From GCA-2711565 sp963664245 (lineage in GTDB: Bacteria > Bacteroidota > Bacteroidia > Bacteroidales > GCA-2711565), in assembly GCA_963664245.1 (NCBI GenBank), contig OY760934.1:3038001-3102000 (forward strand): 64,000 nucleotides of DNA, written 5' to 3'. Below are positions 1 to 8,978 of this stretch, piece by piece. A program made the position numbers and the translations under genes. Each line of letters opens with the position of its first letter. Positions within the stretch are counted from its first letter, which is position 1. Under the pieces are notes generated by a model that worked only from the letters and a program-made list of their open reading frames with translations, searched no databases and was not told the DNA's origin.

Positions 1-2351
1 TGGTATTCAAAATTTTGCAACCATTTATCCATCAAATAATAAGCTAAAGGCATTGTTATTATATTTGCTATAATGGTTAGGGTCAGGAACTGTTTCAATA
101 GTCTGATAATAATATCTTTAACTTTTGCACCCATTGTTTTTCTGATTACGATTTCTTTTGTTTTGCGTTGGGCAATAGAAAGAGATAACCCAAAGAGCCC
201 TAAAGATGCAATTAGAATAGCAAGTAGGGCAAATATTCCAATCAATCTGGCTAAATTCATTTCGGTTTTATATTGATGATCGATGTAGGTGTCAGTAAAC
301 TGGTAAATGAAGGGAGCTTCAGGGCAGTATTCTTTCCAGGTTTTATCGATAAATGCTAATGTTTCCTGGATATTTTGGCCGTCGAGTTTAATAACAACCT
401 GCCTCAGGTATCTTGGTCCGAATGAATGGCTCATTCTATACATGACGGGCTTAATTTTATCAGTTAAAGAGCGGGTATGAAAATCTTTCATTATACCAAT
501 GATTTGTTCATAATTTCTGCCGAATTTGAATTTTTCTGTTAATGGATTTTTTACGTTATAATATTTGATAAATTCTTCGTTTACCAGAACTGCTTTTTTA
601 TCGGAAAAGATATTTTTATCAAAAGATCTTCCTTCCTTTATTTTAATTCCAAGGGCTTCAATGTAATCATAGTCAACAGAGTTTCCTTCGTAAATAATTA
701 CTTTTTTGGCATCTTTTGGCATTTCAGGCAACTTGTCACCACCTCCACTACCCCAATGATCAACAATTCTGCCCCTCATTTTAAGCGGCCTTAAAAGCAT
801 GTAGCTTAATGTCGTTTTGTAAGCTGGTTGTCCGGAAAATGAAGAGGAAACGAACAAAATATGCGGGTTCTTCAATAAATCATTTTTAAATGTTGGGTAT
901 TTTTGGTTAAATGTTTTTCGGTAATTGTCAGTTAGTATTGATACCAGGTTTTCTTTTTTAAACCCTAAAACATTACTGTTTTTCATGTATCTAACCTGAT
1001 TATAAATAATCCCCGAACATATTACCAGGGCAATAAAAATCATGAGTTGAAGAACAATCAAACTTCTCTGGAAAATGGATCCTCTAATTCCAAGATTAAT
1101 TTGGCTTCTGAATACGTCAATTGGTTTAAAAGATGACAAGTAAAAAGCAATATAACTACCCGAAACAATTCCGGTAATGATACAAATAAGTATCAATGAG
1201 GGGAATAAAAATGGATTAGAAAAGTCTAATGATATTGATTTGCTCAGAAGCTGGTTTATGAATGGTAAAGAAAAATGAGCCAGTGTGAGTGAGATAGGTA
1301 ATGCAATAAAAGAAATGATAAGAGACTCTCCCAAAACTTGTTTTACAATGTTTGAGCGGTTGGCACCTATTACTTTTCTTAATCCAATTTCTTTTATACG
1401 GACTAACGATCTGGTTGTAGAAAGAATGATATAGTTAATTATAGCAATGGAAAGAATAAGAAGTGCGATTATTCCGAACAAGTAAATTTGACCTAAATTA
1501 CCTTTAGTTTCAACACCAGAAATCAGATGATCTGAGTATAAATGAATTTTATTTAAGGCTTGAATTTGAAAATCAGAACCAAAATCCTTACCTAAATGTT
1601 GTTTAATTGTGTTTGTTATTTTTCCCTCATAGTCGTCCAAGTTTATTTCACCCCTAAAAATAAAGTAGGTGTAAAAATCATTATTCCTCCAACTTTCAAA
1701 AGCCGGGTAAACTCTTTTTCTGTTAATGTTTTCATAGCTCCAGATGGTGGTATAAATTGGCAGAATAAAATCAGCCTGAATATGTGAATTAGTTGGAAAA
1801 TCGTCAATAACAGCAGTTATGGTTTGCAAATAGTTTCGCTCGCTAAGATTAATTTCTATAGTTTCACCAATTACATCTTCTTTTCCAAAATATTTGTAAG
1901 CCATTGATTTTGTAATAACAATAGAATTGTTGTTTTTCAAACAGCTTTTGGGATCACCAGTAATGAATTTAAATGTGAAAATATCAAAAAAACTACTATC
2001 TGTTTGAATAAAACCGGGTTCAACGATGTGATTTTCACCCTTTCTAACAATTAACTCATTTTTTCGAACCCTGCAAATTGATTCAATTTCAGGCAAGGTT
2101 TCTTTCAATAGCGGAGCCAATTTGAAAGGGCTCTTAGCACTAATCAGTTTTGACTTTTCCCCTTGTACATTTATACGGTAAATATCTTGTTTATTATGGT
2201 GAAACTCATCAAAACTTAGCTCAAGCTGAACGTAAAGCAAGAGAATTAAACTTGCTGCCATTCCGGTTGACAGACCGATAATATTGATGAGTGTGTAAAA
2301 TTTATTGCGGATAATATTACGAAATCCGACTTTTAAATAATGTTTAAACAT
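1..2351 (-). CDS. FtsX/MacB-type ABC transporter permease, partial at window edge
   Basis: I translated this by hand from the ATG at 2351. The frame stays open to base 1, giving about 783 residues without a stop, so the C-terminus lies outside the window. It starts MFKHYLKVGFRNIIRNKFYT, the usual opening of the ~800-residue Bacteroidota permeases with two FtsX domains. A membrane segment lies near residues 18-40, followed by a periplasmic MacB_PCD-like region. The first FtsX core (motif IKEIGLRKVIGAN) is near residue 320, then a second periplasmic region and a second FtsX core (KEIVIRKTMGAK) close to the end. Roughly 40-50 residues are probably missing. Such proteins usually work with a separate LolD/MacB-like ATPase, which is not in the window. 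Substrate unknown. Confidence 0.85.
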   Translation of the reverse strand, partial: MFKHYLKVGFRNIIRNKFYTLINIIGLSTGMAASLILLLYVQLELSFDEFHHNKQDIYRINVQGEKSKLISAKSPFKLAPLLKETLPEIESICRVRKNELIVRKGENHIVEPGFIQTDSSFFDIFTFKFITGDPKSCLKNNNSIVITKSMAYKYFGKEDVIGETIEINLSERNYLQTITAVIDDFPTNSHIQADFILPIYTTIWSYENINRKRVYPAFESWRNNDFYTYFIFRGEINLDDYEGKITNTIKQHLGKDFGSDFQIQALNKIHLYSDHLISGVETKGNLGQIYLFGIIALLILSIAIINYIILSTTRSLVRIKEIGLRKVIGANRSNIVKQVLGESLIISFIALPISLTLAHFSLPFINQLLSKSISLDFSNPFLFPSLILICIITGIVSGSYIAFYLSSFKPIDVFRSQINLGIRGSIFQRSLIVLQLMIFIALVICSGIIYNQVRYMKNSNVLGFKKENLVSILTDNYRKTFNQKYPTFKNDLLKNPHILFVSSSFSGQPAYKTTLSYMLLRPLKMRGRIVDHWGSGGGDKLPEMPKDAKKVIIYEGNSVDYDYIEALGIKIKEGRSFDKNIFSDKKAVLVNEEFIKYYNVKNPLTEKFKFGRNYEQIIGIMKDFHTRSLTDKIKPVMYRMSHSFGPRYLRQVVIKLDGQNIQETLAFIDKTWKEYCPEAPFIYQFTDTYIDHQYKTEMNLARLIGIFALLAILIASLGLFGLSLSIAQRKTKEIVIRKTMGAKVKDIIIRLLKQFLTLTIIANIITMPLAYYLMDKWLQNFEY

Positions 2352-2519
2352 GCTGGATATTAGGTTGATTAATATTCGAAGATACTTTTTTGTATGATAA
2401 GTAGTGGTTAATAAAAGTTAATATATACATATAAGATATATTTAGCTATGAATTATGTGAGTTGGTAAACAAAAAAAACAGTAATGCATTGAAAGGATTT
2501 CTCTTATCTTGTTTTGATG

Positions 2520-2554
2520 CAAAACTATTGTTGTTGCTAATTAGTAAATTCAAA
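2520..2554 (-). promoter_or_regulatory. Candidate Bacteroidota-type promoter for the ABC permease
   Basis: On the minus strand TTTG (2554-2551) is followed after 23 nt by TAGTTTTG (2527-2520), which fits the -33 TTTG / -7 TAnnTTTG pattern known for the phylum. The implied 5' leader is about 160 nt. Motif match only. Confidence 0.4.
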
Positions 2555-2689
2555 ATTAATAGCATAAAATTAGGTGATTGAAATGCGGATTTCTCATAAT
2601 GTTGTTTTTTTATGCAAATTATTAACCAGATTGATTTGGAAGGTTTAAAGAAAAGTTAAAAAATGCAAAGGAGATATTAAAATATAACA

Positions 2690-2716
2690 AAAACCACCCC
2701 AGATGGAGTGGTTTTT
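2690..2716 (-). terminator. Rho-independent terminator after the aldehyde oxidoreductase gene
   Basis: Read on the minus strand, AAAACCACTCC-ATCT-GGGGTGGTTTT forms an 11-bp stem with one mismatch, followed by a T-rich stretch, about 25 nt after the stop codon at 2740. Confidence 0.75.
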
Positions 2717-2739
2717 CTGTTTTCATAGAATACAACTAG

Positions 2740-4899
2740 TTAGTCTTCTTGATGAGGGGTTATAACCTCTATCAATTCAGGGAGATCCATGCCTAAATTT
2801 TTTAGATGAGAAATTTTAGGAACTCCGTTTGAAGTCCAGCCGCGGCGTAAATATACCGCATCTAATAGCTTTTCGTATTGAGACTCGCGGTATTCTCGGG
2901 TGATCTTCATTTTTTCTTCAGTTGATTTTCCTTGGGGGTCGATGCCAATAATTTCTTTCATTTGTTTATCGTAACGCTCGGCTCTTGATTCATACTCTTC
3001 TTTGGTAACAGGACCTGCAGCACGGTATGGCTGGGCGTCGTATTTGCGGACTCCGTAGCCACGGCGTAAGTTAAAAATACGTTGGTAGTTATAAACTCTT
3101 TCCGATTGACGGATCATTTCGTGTTTGTCAAATTCACGCCCGGTAACCGCTTTAAAAATGGTTACGTAGTTGTCAACGTGTTCCGGTACTTTAGCCGGTT
3201 CGTCGGTTTCGGCATTGTTTTCTGGTTCAACATCGTTCCATGGGAGTTTACACAAACCAACCAAGCCAAACCAGGTACGGAACATTGGGAAATAATGCAA
3301 TGCCTCGGCTTTGTCTTCAAAGGTTGGAATTTGGTTGTTAACCATGTCCATGAAAATCAGCCAGGCTTCGTCATGTTGTGGACCTTTGTTGGTCATGGCA
3401 AATCCTCCTTGTTGGGCAAGCGATTCTTTTGAAATATATTCGGAATATTCCAAACCTTTATTTTCCATGCCAATATCCTGGAGGAATTGTGGGTCTCCCC
3501 AACCTTTTTCAGTAAATAGTTCTTTCATTTTTCGAACCCCCATACCGGCAATGGTTCCAAATTCTTCGCCTCTTGCCAATTGGTGCATCAACTCCATAGC
3601 TGAATCGGCATTCCCGAAATTTAATTTCAGTCCGTTGGTTCTTTTTTCGTTCAGTATGCCGTTTTCGTAACATTCCATTATGAACGCGACAAGGGTTCCC
3701 CATGAAATCGTACAAATACCGTAGGTGTCACAGTAAAAGTTTGCCTCGATAATATAATCGGGATTGAAAATACCGCAGTTTGAACCCAAACCTCCGGCGT
3801 TTTCATATTCCGGTCCGTCTACAATTACTTTTTGTCCTTTGTAAGGTCCGGTTCTTAATTCATAATTGTCAACGCCTTTGGCACAAGCCATGTTACAGCC
3901 AATCCAGCAACCATCAGGGATGCCTTGTGTGAAACGGCTCTTCCATTCCTCCGAATCGATATTTTTAGTGTCGGGGTGGCTGCCGAATTTATAGTTATGT
4001 GTTGGGAGCAAATCATATTCATCCATGATTTCTACAAGGTGTGCCGTCCCTTTTGTTCTCATTTCACATTGCGAGTCATCCAGATCGCGCATTTCACGGT
4101 TGAAGTTTTTACCTCTTTCCATGATTGCTTTCAGGTCAACAACATTGTTCAGGTTTCCTTTTACCCCCGGAACTTTAGCTACCAATGCCCGGATTTTTTT
4201 GTTGCGGAAAACGGTTCCTATACCACCACGTCCGGCTTGTTTTAAACGAACCAGTTTACGTTTTGGATCGTAGAAACTAAAATTCAACATCCCAATTAAG
4301 GAGTGATCGGCTGCATCGCCGGTTGAAACTACCCCGATGTTTTTTTTATCTTTTTCGTCATCCGCGAACATTTCCGTTAAAATTTCGGCCAGTTCGTGGC
4401 TGTCATGTGGTTCTTCCGGTGCTTCAAAAATTTCAACTTTATGGTTTATTCCGTCAATAAAAACGATAACGTCTTTTTCAGCTTTTCCTTGCAATTCAAT
4501 GGCATCGAAACCTGAAAATTTTAGGAATGGCCCGAAAAATCCCCCTACGTTACTATCCATTACAGAATCTGTTTGCGGTGAGATTGAAACCACTAAAGAT
4601 TTTCCTGCTCCTGAATACTGGGTGATTCCTCCGATGGGGCCTGATGAAATAATAATTTCGTTTTCAGGATCATCCCATTTTGTGTCTGGTTTTGTTCCTT
4701 CCCATAGAAGTTTTAGTCCATAACCTTTACCACCAATAAATTTTTCTTTCATTAGAGCAGGAACCGGTTTTTCTTTAATCTCATTGGTTCCAACGTTAAT
4801 ATATAGGGTCTTGTCTGTATAACCTTTATCCAACGCCGTCCACTCATAAGTCCAGTCTTTAAGTAATTTGTGGCTGTTTTTTATGTCTTCTATGTTCAT
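2740..4899 (-). CDS. Tungsten-type aldehyde:ferredoxin oxidoreductase (AOR family)
   Basis: At 719 residues it is somewhat longer than classical archaeal AORs (about 600). The N-terminal half has the AFOR_N signature, including GRGGIGTVFRNKKIRAL near residue 225, which binds the bis-pterin cofactor in this family. A CWIGCNMAC cluster near residues 330-338 plus a distant Cys in GLCKLPW (about 549) fit the four ligands of the [4Fe-4S] centre. Family members oxidise aldehydes to acids, or run the reverse reaction, with ferredoxin as partner; the family also includes BamB-type enzymes, so the substrate is open. It lacks a signal peptide and should be cytoplasmic. It is transcribed away from a ThiF-like/ThiS-like pair (5142-5934), which suggests a dedicated sulfur-carrier system for the tungstopterin. 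No ferredoxin or NAD-linked partner subunit is adjacent. Confidence 0.88.
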   Translation of the reverse strand: MNIEDIKNSHKLLKDWTYEWTALDKGYTDKTLYINVGTNEIKEKPVPALMKEKFIGGKGYGLKLLWEGTKPDTKWDDPENEIIISSGPIGGITQYSGAGKSLVVSISPQTDSVMDSNVGGFFGPFLKFSGFDAIELQGKAEKDVIVFIDGINHKVEIFEAPEEPHDSHELAEILTEMFADDEKDKKNIGVVSTGDAADHSLIGMLNFSFYDPKRKLVRLKQAGRGGIGTVFRNKKIRALVAKVPGVKGNLNNVVDLKAIMERGKNFNREMRDLDDSQCEMRTKGTAHLVEIMDEYDLLPTHNYKFGSHPDTKNIDSEEWKSRFTQGIPDGCWIGCNMACAKGVDNYELRTGPYKGQKVIVDGPEYENAGGLGSNCGIFNPDYIIEANFYCDTYGICTISWGTLVAFIMECYENGILNEKRTNGLKLNFGNADSAMELMHQLARGEEFGTIAGMGVRKMKELFTEKGWGDPQFLQDIGMENKGLEYSEYISKESLAQQGGFAMTNKGPQHDEAWLIFMDMVNNQIPTFEDKAEALHYFPMFRTWFGLVGLCKLPWNDVEPENNAETDEPAKVPEHVDNYVTIFKAVTGREFDKHEMIRQSERVYNYQRIFNLRRGYGVRKYDAQPYRAAGPVTKEEYESRAERYDKQMKEIIGIDPQGKSTEEKMKITREYRESQYEKLLDAVYLRRGWTSNGVPKISHLKNLGMDLPELIEVITPHQED

Positions 4900-4941
4900 A
4901 TGTCACGTTTTTTTCGGATTTTATGGTTGTTAATTACTTCA

Positions 4942-4949
4942 CAAAACTA
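4942..4949 (-). promoter_or_regulatory. Candidate -7 box for the aldehyde oxidoreductase gene
   Basis: The minus strand reads TAGTTTTG, a TAnnTTTG match, 43 nt upstream of the start codon. No clear TTTG -33 element was found. Confidence 0.35.
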
Positions 4950-5100
4950 ATAAATACTTATGTAATAATCCCATAAAGTATTAAAAATGTGATATGTAAA
5001 GTGTTGCATAACGCTTTATTTGCCACTAAAATATTGATAATGTTAATTGTTAACGAGTAATTTAGATAAAATATAAATATAAAGCTTTGTATATATGTTT

Positions 5101-5108
5101 TATATTTG
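5101..5108 (+). promoter_or_regulatory. Candidate -7 box for the ThiF/ThiS-like pair
   Basis: TATATTTG matches TAnnTTTG exactly and lies 33 nt before the start of the ThiF-like gene. A TTTG at 5086-5089 is too close to be a normal -33 element. Confidence 0.45.
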
Positions 5109-5141
5109 TGAAAAAAGAACCGAAACTAACAATTAATTCAA

Positions 5142-5747
5142 ATGACTTTTGAAGAGATAAAAACAATTTTGTCGACAAAAACAGTTGGCATAGCCGGATG
5201 TGGCGGATTGGGTTCAAATTGTGCGGTAGCCTTGGCTCGATCAGGTATTGGTAAATTAATTTTAGTGGATTTTGACGTTATAAAAAAATCAAATCTGAAC
5301 CGCCAATACTATTATATCGATCAGCTTGAACAAAAAAAATCGTTCACGTTGGCCGATAACATTTATTTTGTGAATGATGAAGTGGAGGTCAAGGCTTATG
5401 ATTTGAAACTTGGCCCTAAAGAAATTGTTGAGGTTTATAAAGACTGCGATTTAATTATTGAGGCTTTTGATTTTGCAAAGATGAAGCAAATGATTATTGA
5501 AACGGTTCTTTCGAAAATGCCTGATATGCCATTGATTTGTGGGATGGGGATGGCCGGTTATGGCAATAATAACACTTTACGAATGGAGCAACACGGAAAC
5601 CTTTATATTTGTGGGGATTTTGAAACGGAAATTTCTGAAGATATGCCCCCGATGGCTCCACGTGTTGGTATTGTGGCAAATATGCAGGCCAATCAGGCGG
5701 TTGAAATTTTGATAAAAAAACATTTGGAACATGAAAATTATTCTTAA
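5142..5747 (+). CDS. thiF: ThiF/MoeB-like sulfur-carrier adenylyltransferase (short ThiF family 2 type)
   Basis: A 201-residue E1-like enzyme. The nucleotide-binding loop GCGGLGSN is at residues 19-26, the acidic strand end VDFDVI follows, and SNLNRQ is the conserved R/N segment. No CxxC zinc pairs are present, which fits the short 'family 2' ThiF proteins rather than MoeB. Such enzymes adenylate the C-terminal Gly-Gly of a ThiS/MoaD-like carrier before sulfur loading. It overlaps the downstream carrier gene by 17 nt, so the two are probably co-translated. No other thiamine genes (thiC, thiE, thiG, thiH) are in the window, whereas an AOR gene lies back to back 242 bp away, so a role in tungsto/molybdopterin sulfuration is at least as likely as thiamine synthesis. 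The function is inference; the fold is clear. Confidence 0.82.
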   Translation: MTFEEIKTILSTKTVGIAGCGGLGSNCAVALARSGIGKLILVDFDVIKKSNLNRQYYYIDQLEQKKSFTLADNIYFVNDEVEVKAYDLKLGPKEIVEVYKDCDLIIEAFDFAKMKQMIIETVLSKMPDMPLICGMGMAGYGNNNTLRMEQHGNLYICGDFETEISEDMPPMAPRVGIVANMQANQAVEILIKKHLEHENYS

Positions 5748-5934
5748 TAACCGGGAAGAAACGATAGATAAAGATAACATGACCCTGGCCGAATTAATCG
5801 ACTATAAAAATTTCACGTTCAAATTATTAGTTACCAAGATTAATGAGGAGCTGGTAAAAAAAGGTGACCGCGATAAAGTGATTGTTAAAGATGGCGATAA
5901 GGTAGTTGTGCTTCACATGGTAAGTGGCGGTTAA
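5731..5934 (+). CDS. thiS: ThiS/MoaD-like sulfur carrier protein
   Basis: A 67-residue beta-grasp protein (MKIILNNREETID at the start) ending in HMVSGG. The terminal Gly-Gly is the site that is adenylated and thiocarboxylated in ThiS/MoaD carriers. Length and motif both fit. It starts inside the ThiF-like gene (17-nt overlap) and its stop codon overlaps by a few bases that of the convergent folC gene. Whether it serves thiamine, molybdopterin or tungstopterin synthesis cannot be told from sequence; the neighbouring AOR favours the pterin cofactor. Confidence 0.85.
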   Translation: MKIILNNREETIDKDNMTLAELIDYKNFTFKLLVTKINEELVKKGDRDKVIVKDGDKVVVLHMVSGG

Positions 5935-7217
5935 ACAATTTCTGCCACTACAAAAGTGCTGCCTCCGACAAAAACCAGGTCCAAACTTGCTGCATTATTG
6001 ATGGCCACATTGTATGCTTCCCTGACCGAGCTGTAACTTTTTCCGTTCAATCCACATTTATGGGCTTTTTCTTCTAAAATAGTTTCATCCAAACCTCTTG
6101 GGATGTCTGCTTTGCAAAAGTAATAGGTCGCTTCATGTGGTAAAAGGGCAAGAATTTCATCAATTTTTTTATCGTTTACCATGCCTAAAACAAAGTGCAA
6201 TTTTCCAAAACGGATTTGTTTAATTTGCTGAACAACATGTGTGATTCCGTCTTTGTTGTGCCCGGTATCGCATATAGTCAGGGGGTTGGTTGAAAGAACC
6301 TGCCAGCGGCCCTTTAGTCCCGTATTCGAAATCACGTATTCAATGCCTTCTTCAATGGTTTTGGCCCCGATGCTTAAATATTCCTGGAGCAGGTCAATGG
6401 CATGAATGGCCGTGACAATGTTTTTTGATTGGTATTCGCCAAGCAACGGGCAGGAAAGTTTCTCGATAAACATTTCGTTGTTTTTCCAGATGTCGTATTC
6501 GGCCAAGCCGATTTGAACCTTGTTTAATAACTTGCTTTCAAATATTTGATCGGCAAAAGAAATGTAAGCTTTTTCTTTTTTGGCTTTGCGGGTAAAAATA
6601 TCATCAAGGCCAATCTGGGTTTCGCCAATGATAACAGGAACTCCTTTTTTGATGATCTCGGCTTTTTCTTTGGCAATGTCTGCCAGGGTTTCGCCCAAAA
6701 ACTGGGTGTGATCTAGGCCAATATTGGTGATGATTGATAAAATAGGGGTTATGATGTTGGTCGAATCCAGCCGTCCGCCCATGCCGGTTTCAATAATGGC
6801 AATATCTACTTTCTCATCCGAAAAGTATTTGAAAGCTAAACCAACCGTCATTTCAAAAAAGGACGGCTTTATCTTTTTAAAATTGTTTTTATGTTTTTTT
6901 ACAAATTGAACTACCTGTTCTTCGGGAATCATTTGCCCGTTGATTTTTATCCGTTCCCTGAAATCTTTTAAGTGCGGAGAAGTGTAGAGCCCCGTTTTAT
7001 AACCAGCCGTTTGTAAAATAGATGCGATGAGGTGAGCTACCGAACCTTTGCCGTTGGTCCCGGCAATATGAATGGATTTAAAATTCTTTTGCGGATTTCC
7101 CAGTAAATTACAAAGCGCAATGGTGTTCTTTAAATCAGCTTTGTAGGCTGCCTTCCCTTCGCGCTGATACATCGGGAGTTGGCTGTATAAAAAATCGAGG
7201 GTTTCTTTGTAGTTCAT
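5931..7217 (-). CDS. folC: Bifunctional folylpolyglutamate synthase / dihydrofolate synthase
   Basis: A 428-residue Mur-ligase-fold enzyme that adds glutamate to dihydropteroate or folates in the cytoplasm. The P-loop region reads IAGTNGKGSVAHLIASIL (about residues 51-68), and YTSPHLKDFRERIKING is the typical omega-loop segment. ETGMGGRLDSTN and TNIGLDHTQFLG are further family signatures, and the C-terminal domain carries CDTGHNKDG. Length is normal. It is convergent with, and overlaps by 4 nt, the ThiS-like gene. A TACCTTTG box lies only 5 nt before the ATG, so the mRNA may be nearly leaderless. Confidence 0.93.
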   Translation of the reverse strand: MNYKETLDFLYSQLPMYQREGKAAYKADLKNTIALCNLLGNPQKNFKSIHIAGTNGKGSVAHLIASILQTAGYKTGLYTSPHLKDFRERIKINGQMIPEEQVVQFVKKHKNNFKKIKPSFFEMTVGLAFKYFSDEKVDIAIIETGMGGRLDSTNIITPILSIITNIGLDHTQFLGETLADIAKEKAEIIKKGVPVIIGETQIGLDDIFTRKAKKEKAYISFADQIFESKLLNKVQIGLAEYDIWKNNEMFIEKLSCPLLGEYQSKNIVTAIHAIDLLQEYLSIGAKTIEEGIEYVISNTGLKGRWQVLSTNPLTICDTGHNKDGITHVVQQIKQIRFGKLHFVLGMVNDKKIDEILALLPHEATYYFCKADIPRGLDETILEEKAHKCGLNGKSYSSVREAYNVAINNAASLDLVFVGGSTFVVAEIV

Positions 7218-7221
7218 GCCG

Positions 7222-7229
7222 CAAAGGTA
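7222..7229 (-). promoter_or_regulatory. Candidate -7 box of folC
   Basis: The minus strand reads TACCTTTG, matching TAnnTTTG, and ends 5 nt before the folC ATG. If used, transcription would start at or next to the start codon. Confidence 0.4.
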
Positions 7230-7387
7230 AAGGGAAGAACAATAATTTGTTCATTTCAATGTAAGAAGTTTTAAACAGAAAACGACCGAATATCGAATAA
7301 AGTCTATATTCGGTTCCAATTGTTTGGATAATGGAGCCAAGAAATTTTATGCTGCTTAAAAGATGAATGCTTGTTTTTTGTGATTAA

Positions 7388-8230
7388 TTATAAACTTTGG
7401 TTCTTTGTTTTATCCCCGTTTTCAAACAAGTTTTTGAGGGGCATACGTTGTGCTGCTTTAGAAAGAACTTCGTCAATATCTAAAATTACCACATCTTCAT
7501 AATTGTGGAAATTATAAACATAAATTTTTCTGTTATTCTGATCAATTATTAAAGAATAGACCGTAGAAATAGGTCCGTGTGGTGAATCCTGATTTTTAAC
7601 ATGAACTTTTTTTAGCAACTCTTTTACAAACTCAACAGAATAATTATTTGTTTTTTGAAGTTCTTCGTTGAGTAACTGATACCTTTTGCATGGATAGAAT
7701 CCCGTACTGATACCACTTTCCGGGTCGGACTGATAAAAATTGGTGCAAATTTGATAGTCTTTTGTTTTGAAAATTACAGTATCTCCTTCAAAAATGGCAG
7801 CGTTCCCATATCGGTCAGTAAAAAAAGATTGCCCGTTATTGAGCCAGGGGTGATTAAATTTATTATACAGAGCCTTTACTTCTTCAACGGTTTCGCAGGT
7901 TGACATAGCCATTGGGATAAAATTGCCATTATTGTTTGGTTTGTTTTTATCTATAGTTACTTCTTTTAAAGGGGCTCCATAACCATCGTAACATAGTCCT
8001 TTATCATTAATTATGGCTTGTACACTGTTTGAATGTCCGAAGGCGATCATGCCGTACCTTCCATTAGCAGCGGGCATAGTCATAAAAATGGTGTTGTAAT
8101 TATAAAAGTCTTCATTGAACCCAAATAATTTGATGCTTTTTGTCGCGATGTAAACACCTGAACAGGCCATTGATTGAAGTATAATTGTTGTAATAAACAG
8201 TATTGCTAAAATAAATTTTTTCATTTTCAA
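7388..8230 (-). CDS. Exported Ntn-hydrolase-like protein (linear amide C-N hydrolase / C45-like)
   Basis: 280 residues. The N-terminal signal peptide ends ...ILQSMA and is followed directly by Cys23 in CSGVYI. In this superfamily the N-terminal Cys, freed by processing, is the nucleophile, so signal peptidase cleavage after Ala22 would expose it. The region FGFNEDF matches the family's GxNxD-type segment, and DKGLCYDGYG and FFTDRYGNAAIFEG fit the middle of the fold. There is no proper lipobox (Ser at -3). Members hydrolyse amide bonds such as N-acyl amino acids, penicillin V or bile salts; the substrate here is unknown. A longer relative with the same Ala/Cys junction is encoded at 36454-37848. 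It stands 95 nt downstream of the CBM9-like gene and may be transcribed alone. Confidence 0.7.
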   Translation of the reverse strand: MKMKKFILAILFITTIILQSMACSGVYIATKSIKLFGFNEDFYNYNTIFMTMPAANGRYGMIAFGHSNSVQAIINDKGLCYDGYGAPLKEVTIDKNKPNNNGNFIPMAMSTCETVEEVKALYNKFNHPWLNNGQSFFTDRYGNAAIFEGDTVIFKTKDYQICTNFYQSDPESGISTGFYPCKRYQLLNEELQKTNNYSVEFVKELLKKVHVKNQDSPHGPISTVYSLIIDQNNRKIYVYNFHNYEDVVILDIDEVLSKAAQRMPLKNLFENGDKTKNQSL

Positions 8231-8325
8231 AATTTAAAAAGTTAAATCCTCGTTTTTGAAGGTAGTAATCTTTCTTCTAAAATACTAACCCTATAAATTT
8301 TTTAAATTAAATCAGAAAAATATGT

Positions 8326-8964
8326 TCATATCTCACACTTTACATTGCACCATCCCGAGGGTGAATTTTTTGTTGACCCGGCAGGCCAATATTTCCATAG
8401 GTTATTAAGGTTGGTTACCAGAATGCACATCCCAAACGAATTTGTTTTTGAAATTTCAATTTTTGAAAATGGGATTTTCACTTCGATGGTATTAACTATT
8501 CCGGGGACATCCGTCGGATAATTTGAGACAGCCTCCCAACCGGGTTGTTCCGTTTCACAGTTCGAAAATATTCCATAACTGCCTTTAGATTCACAATCGC
8601 TTCCCGAGATATGAAACCACCAGTCGTCTGCTTCCCATGCTGTGGATTTGTCGTTGTTTACATCGATCAGGATTTCAGGGAATAGTACACTGTTGACATT
8701 CGGGTTGTGCAACTCAAAAAGGAATAACAAGTTCTCTCTATCGTGTTTTACAAAAACTTCTACGTTTCCCCTGTCTGGCACCTCAATTTCGATTTTTCCT
8801 GCATCGTTCCATTCGTTTTGGCTAACAGTTCCATCAATATTGACTGGAGTTCCATGTTGGATATGCCATTCTTCCGTTTTGCCTGCCTCTGAGTTATTGG
8901 TTCTGTTACTGCAAGAATAGCAACTGAAAAAAAGGAGACAGAATAGTATATAATAAGTTTTCAT
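8326..8964 (-). CDS. Lipoprotein with CBM9/DOMON-like domain
   Basis: The start chosen is the internal ATG at 8964 (212 residues, MKTYYILFCLLFFSCYSCSN), because it opens directly with a lipoprotein signal and leaves 14 nt to the gene before it; an ATG at 8991 would overlap that gene. A Cys at 15 or 18 could be lipidated. The body looks like a family-9 carbohydrate-binding-like beta sandwich: VNIDGTVSQNEWNDA near the start, ILIDVNNDKSTAWEADDWWF in the middle, and NTIEVKIPFSKI later. Such domains bind sugars or act as accessory domains; here it stands alone, so the ligand is unknown. It follows the broken serine hydrolase gene and a PD40 gene in one direction. Confidence 0.65.
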   Translation of the reverse strand: MKTYYILFCLLFFSCYSCSNRTNNSEAGKTEEWHIQHGTPVNIDGTVSQNEWNDAGKIEIEVPDRGNVEVFVKHDRENLLFLFELHNPNVNSVLFPEILIDVNNDKSTAWEADDWWFHISGSDCESKGSYGIFSNCETEQPGWEAVSNYPTDVPGIVNTIEVKIPFSKIEISKTNSFGMCILVTNLNNLWKYWPAGSTKNSPSGWCNVKCEI

Positions 8965-8978
8965 AAAAAATGGGGGTG

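Larger units (their letters stand above)
2352..2739. other. 388-bp intergenic region
   Basis: No credible gene seen on either strand. It contains the minus-strand promoter candidate for the ABC permease (2520-2554) and the terminator behind the aldehyde oxidoreductase gene (2690-2716). Confidence 0.6.

Noticed and set aside
3082..4723. Several open frames on the plus strand across the aldehyde oxidoreductase gene
   Set aside because: They are antisense shadows of a well-conserved gene with no family features or promoters.
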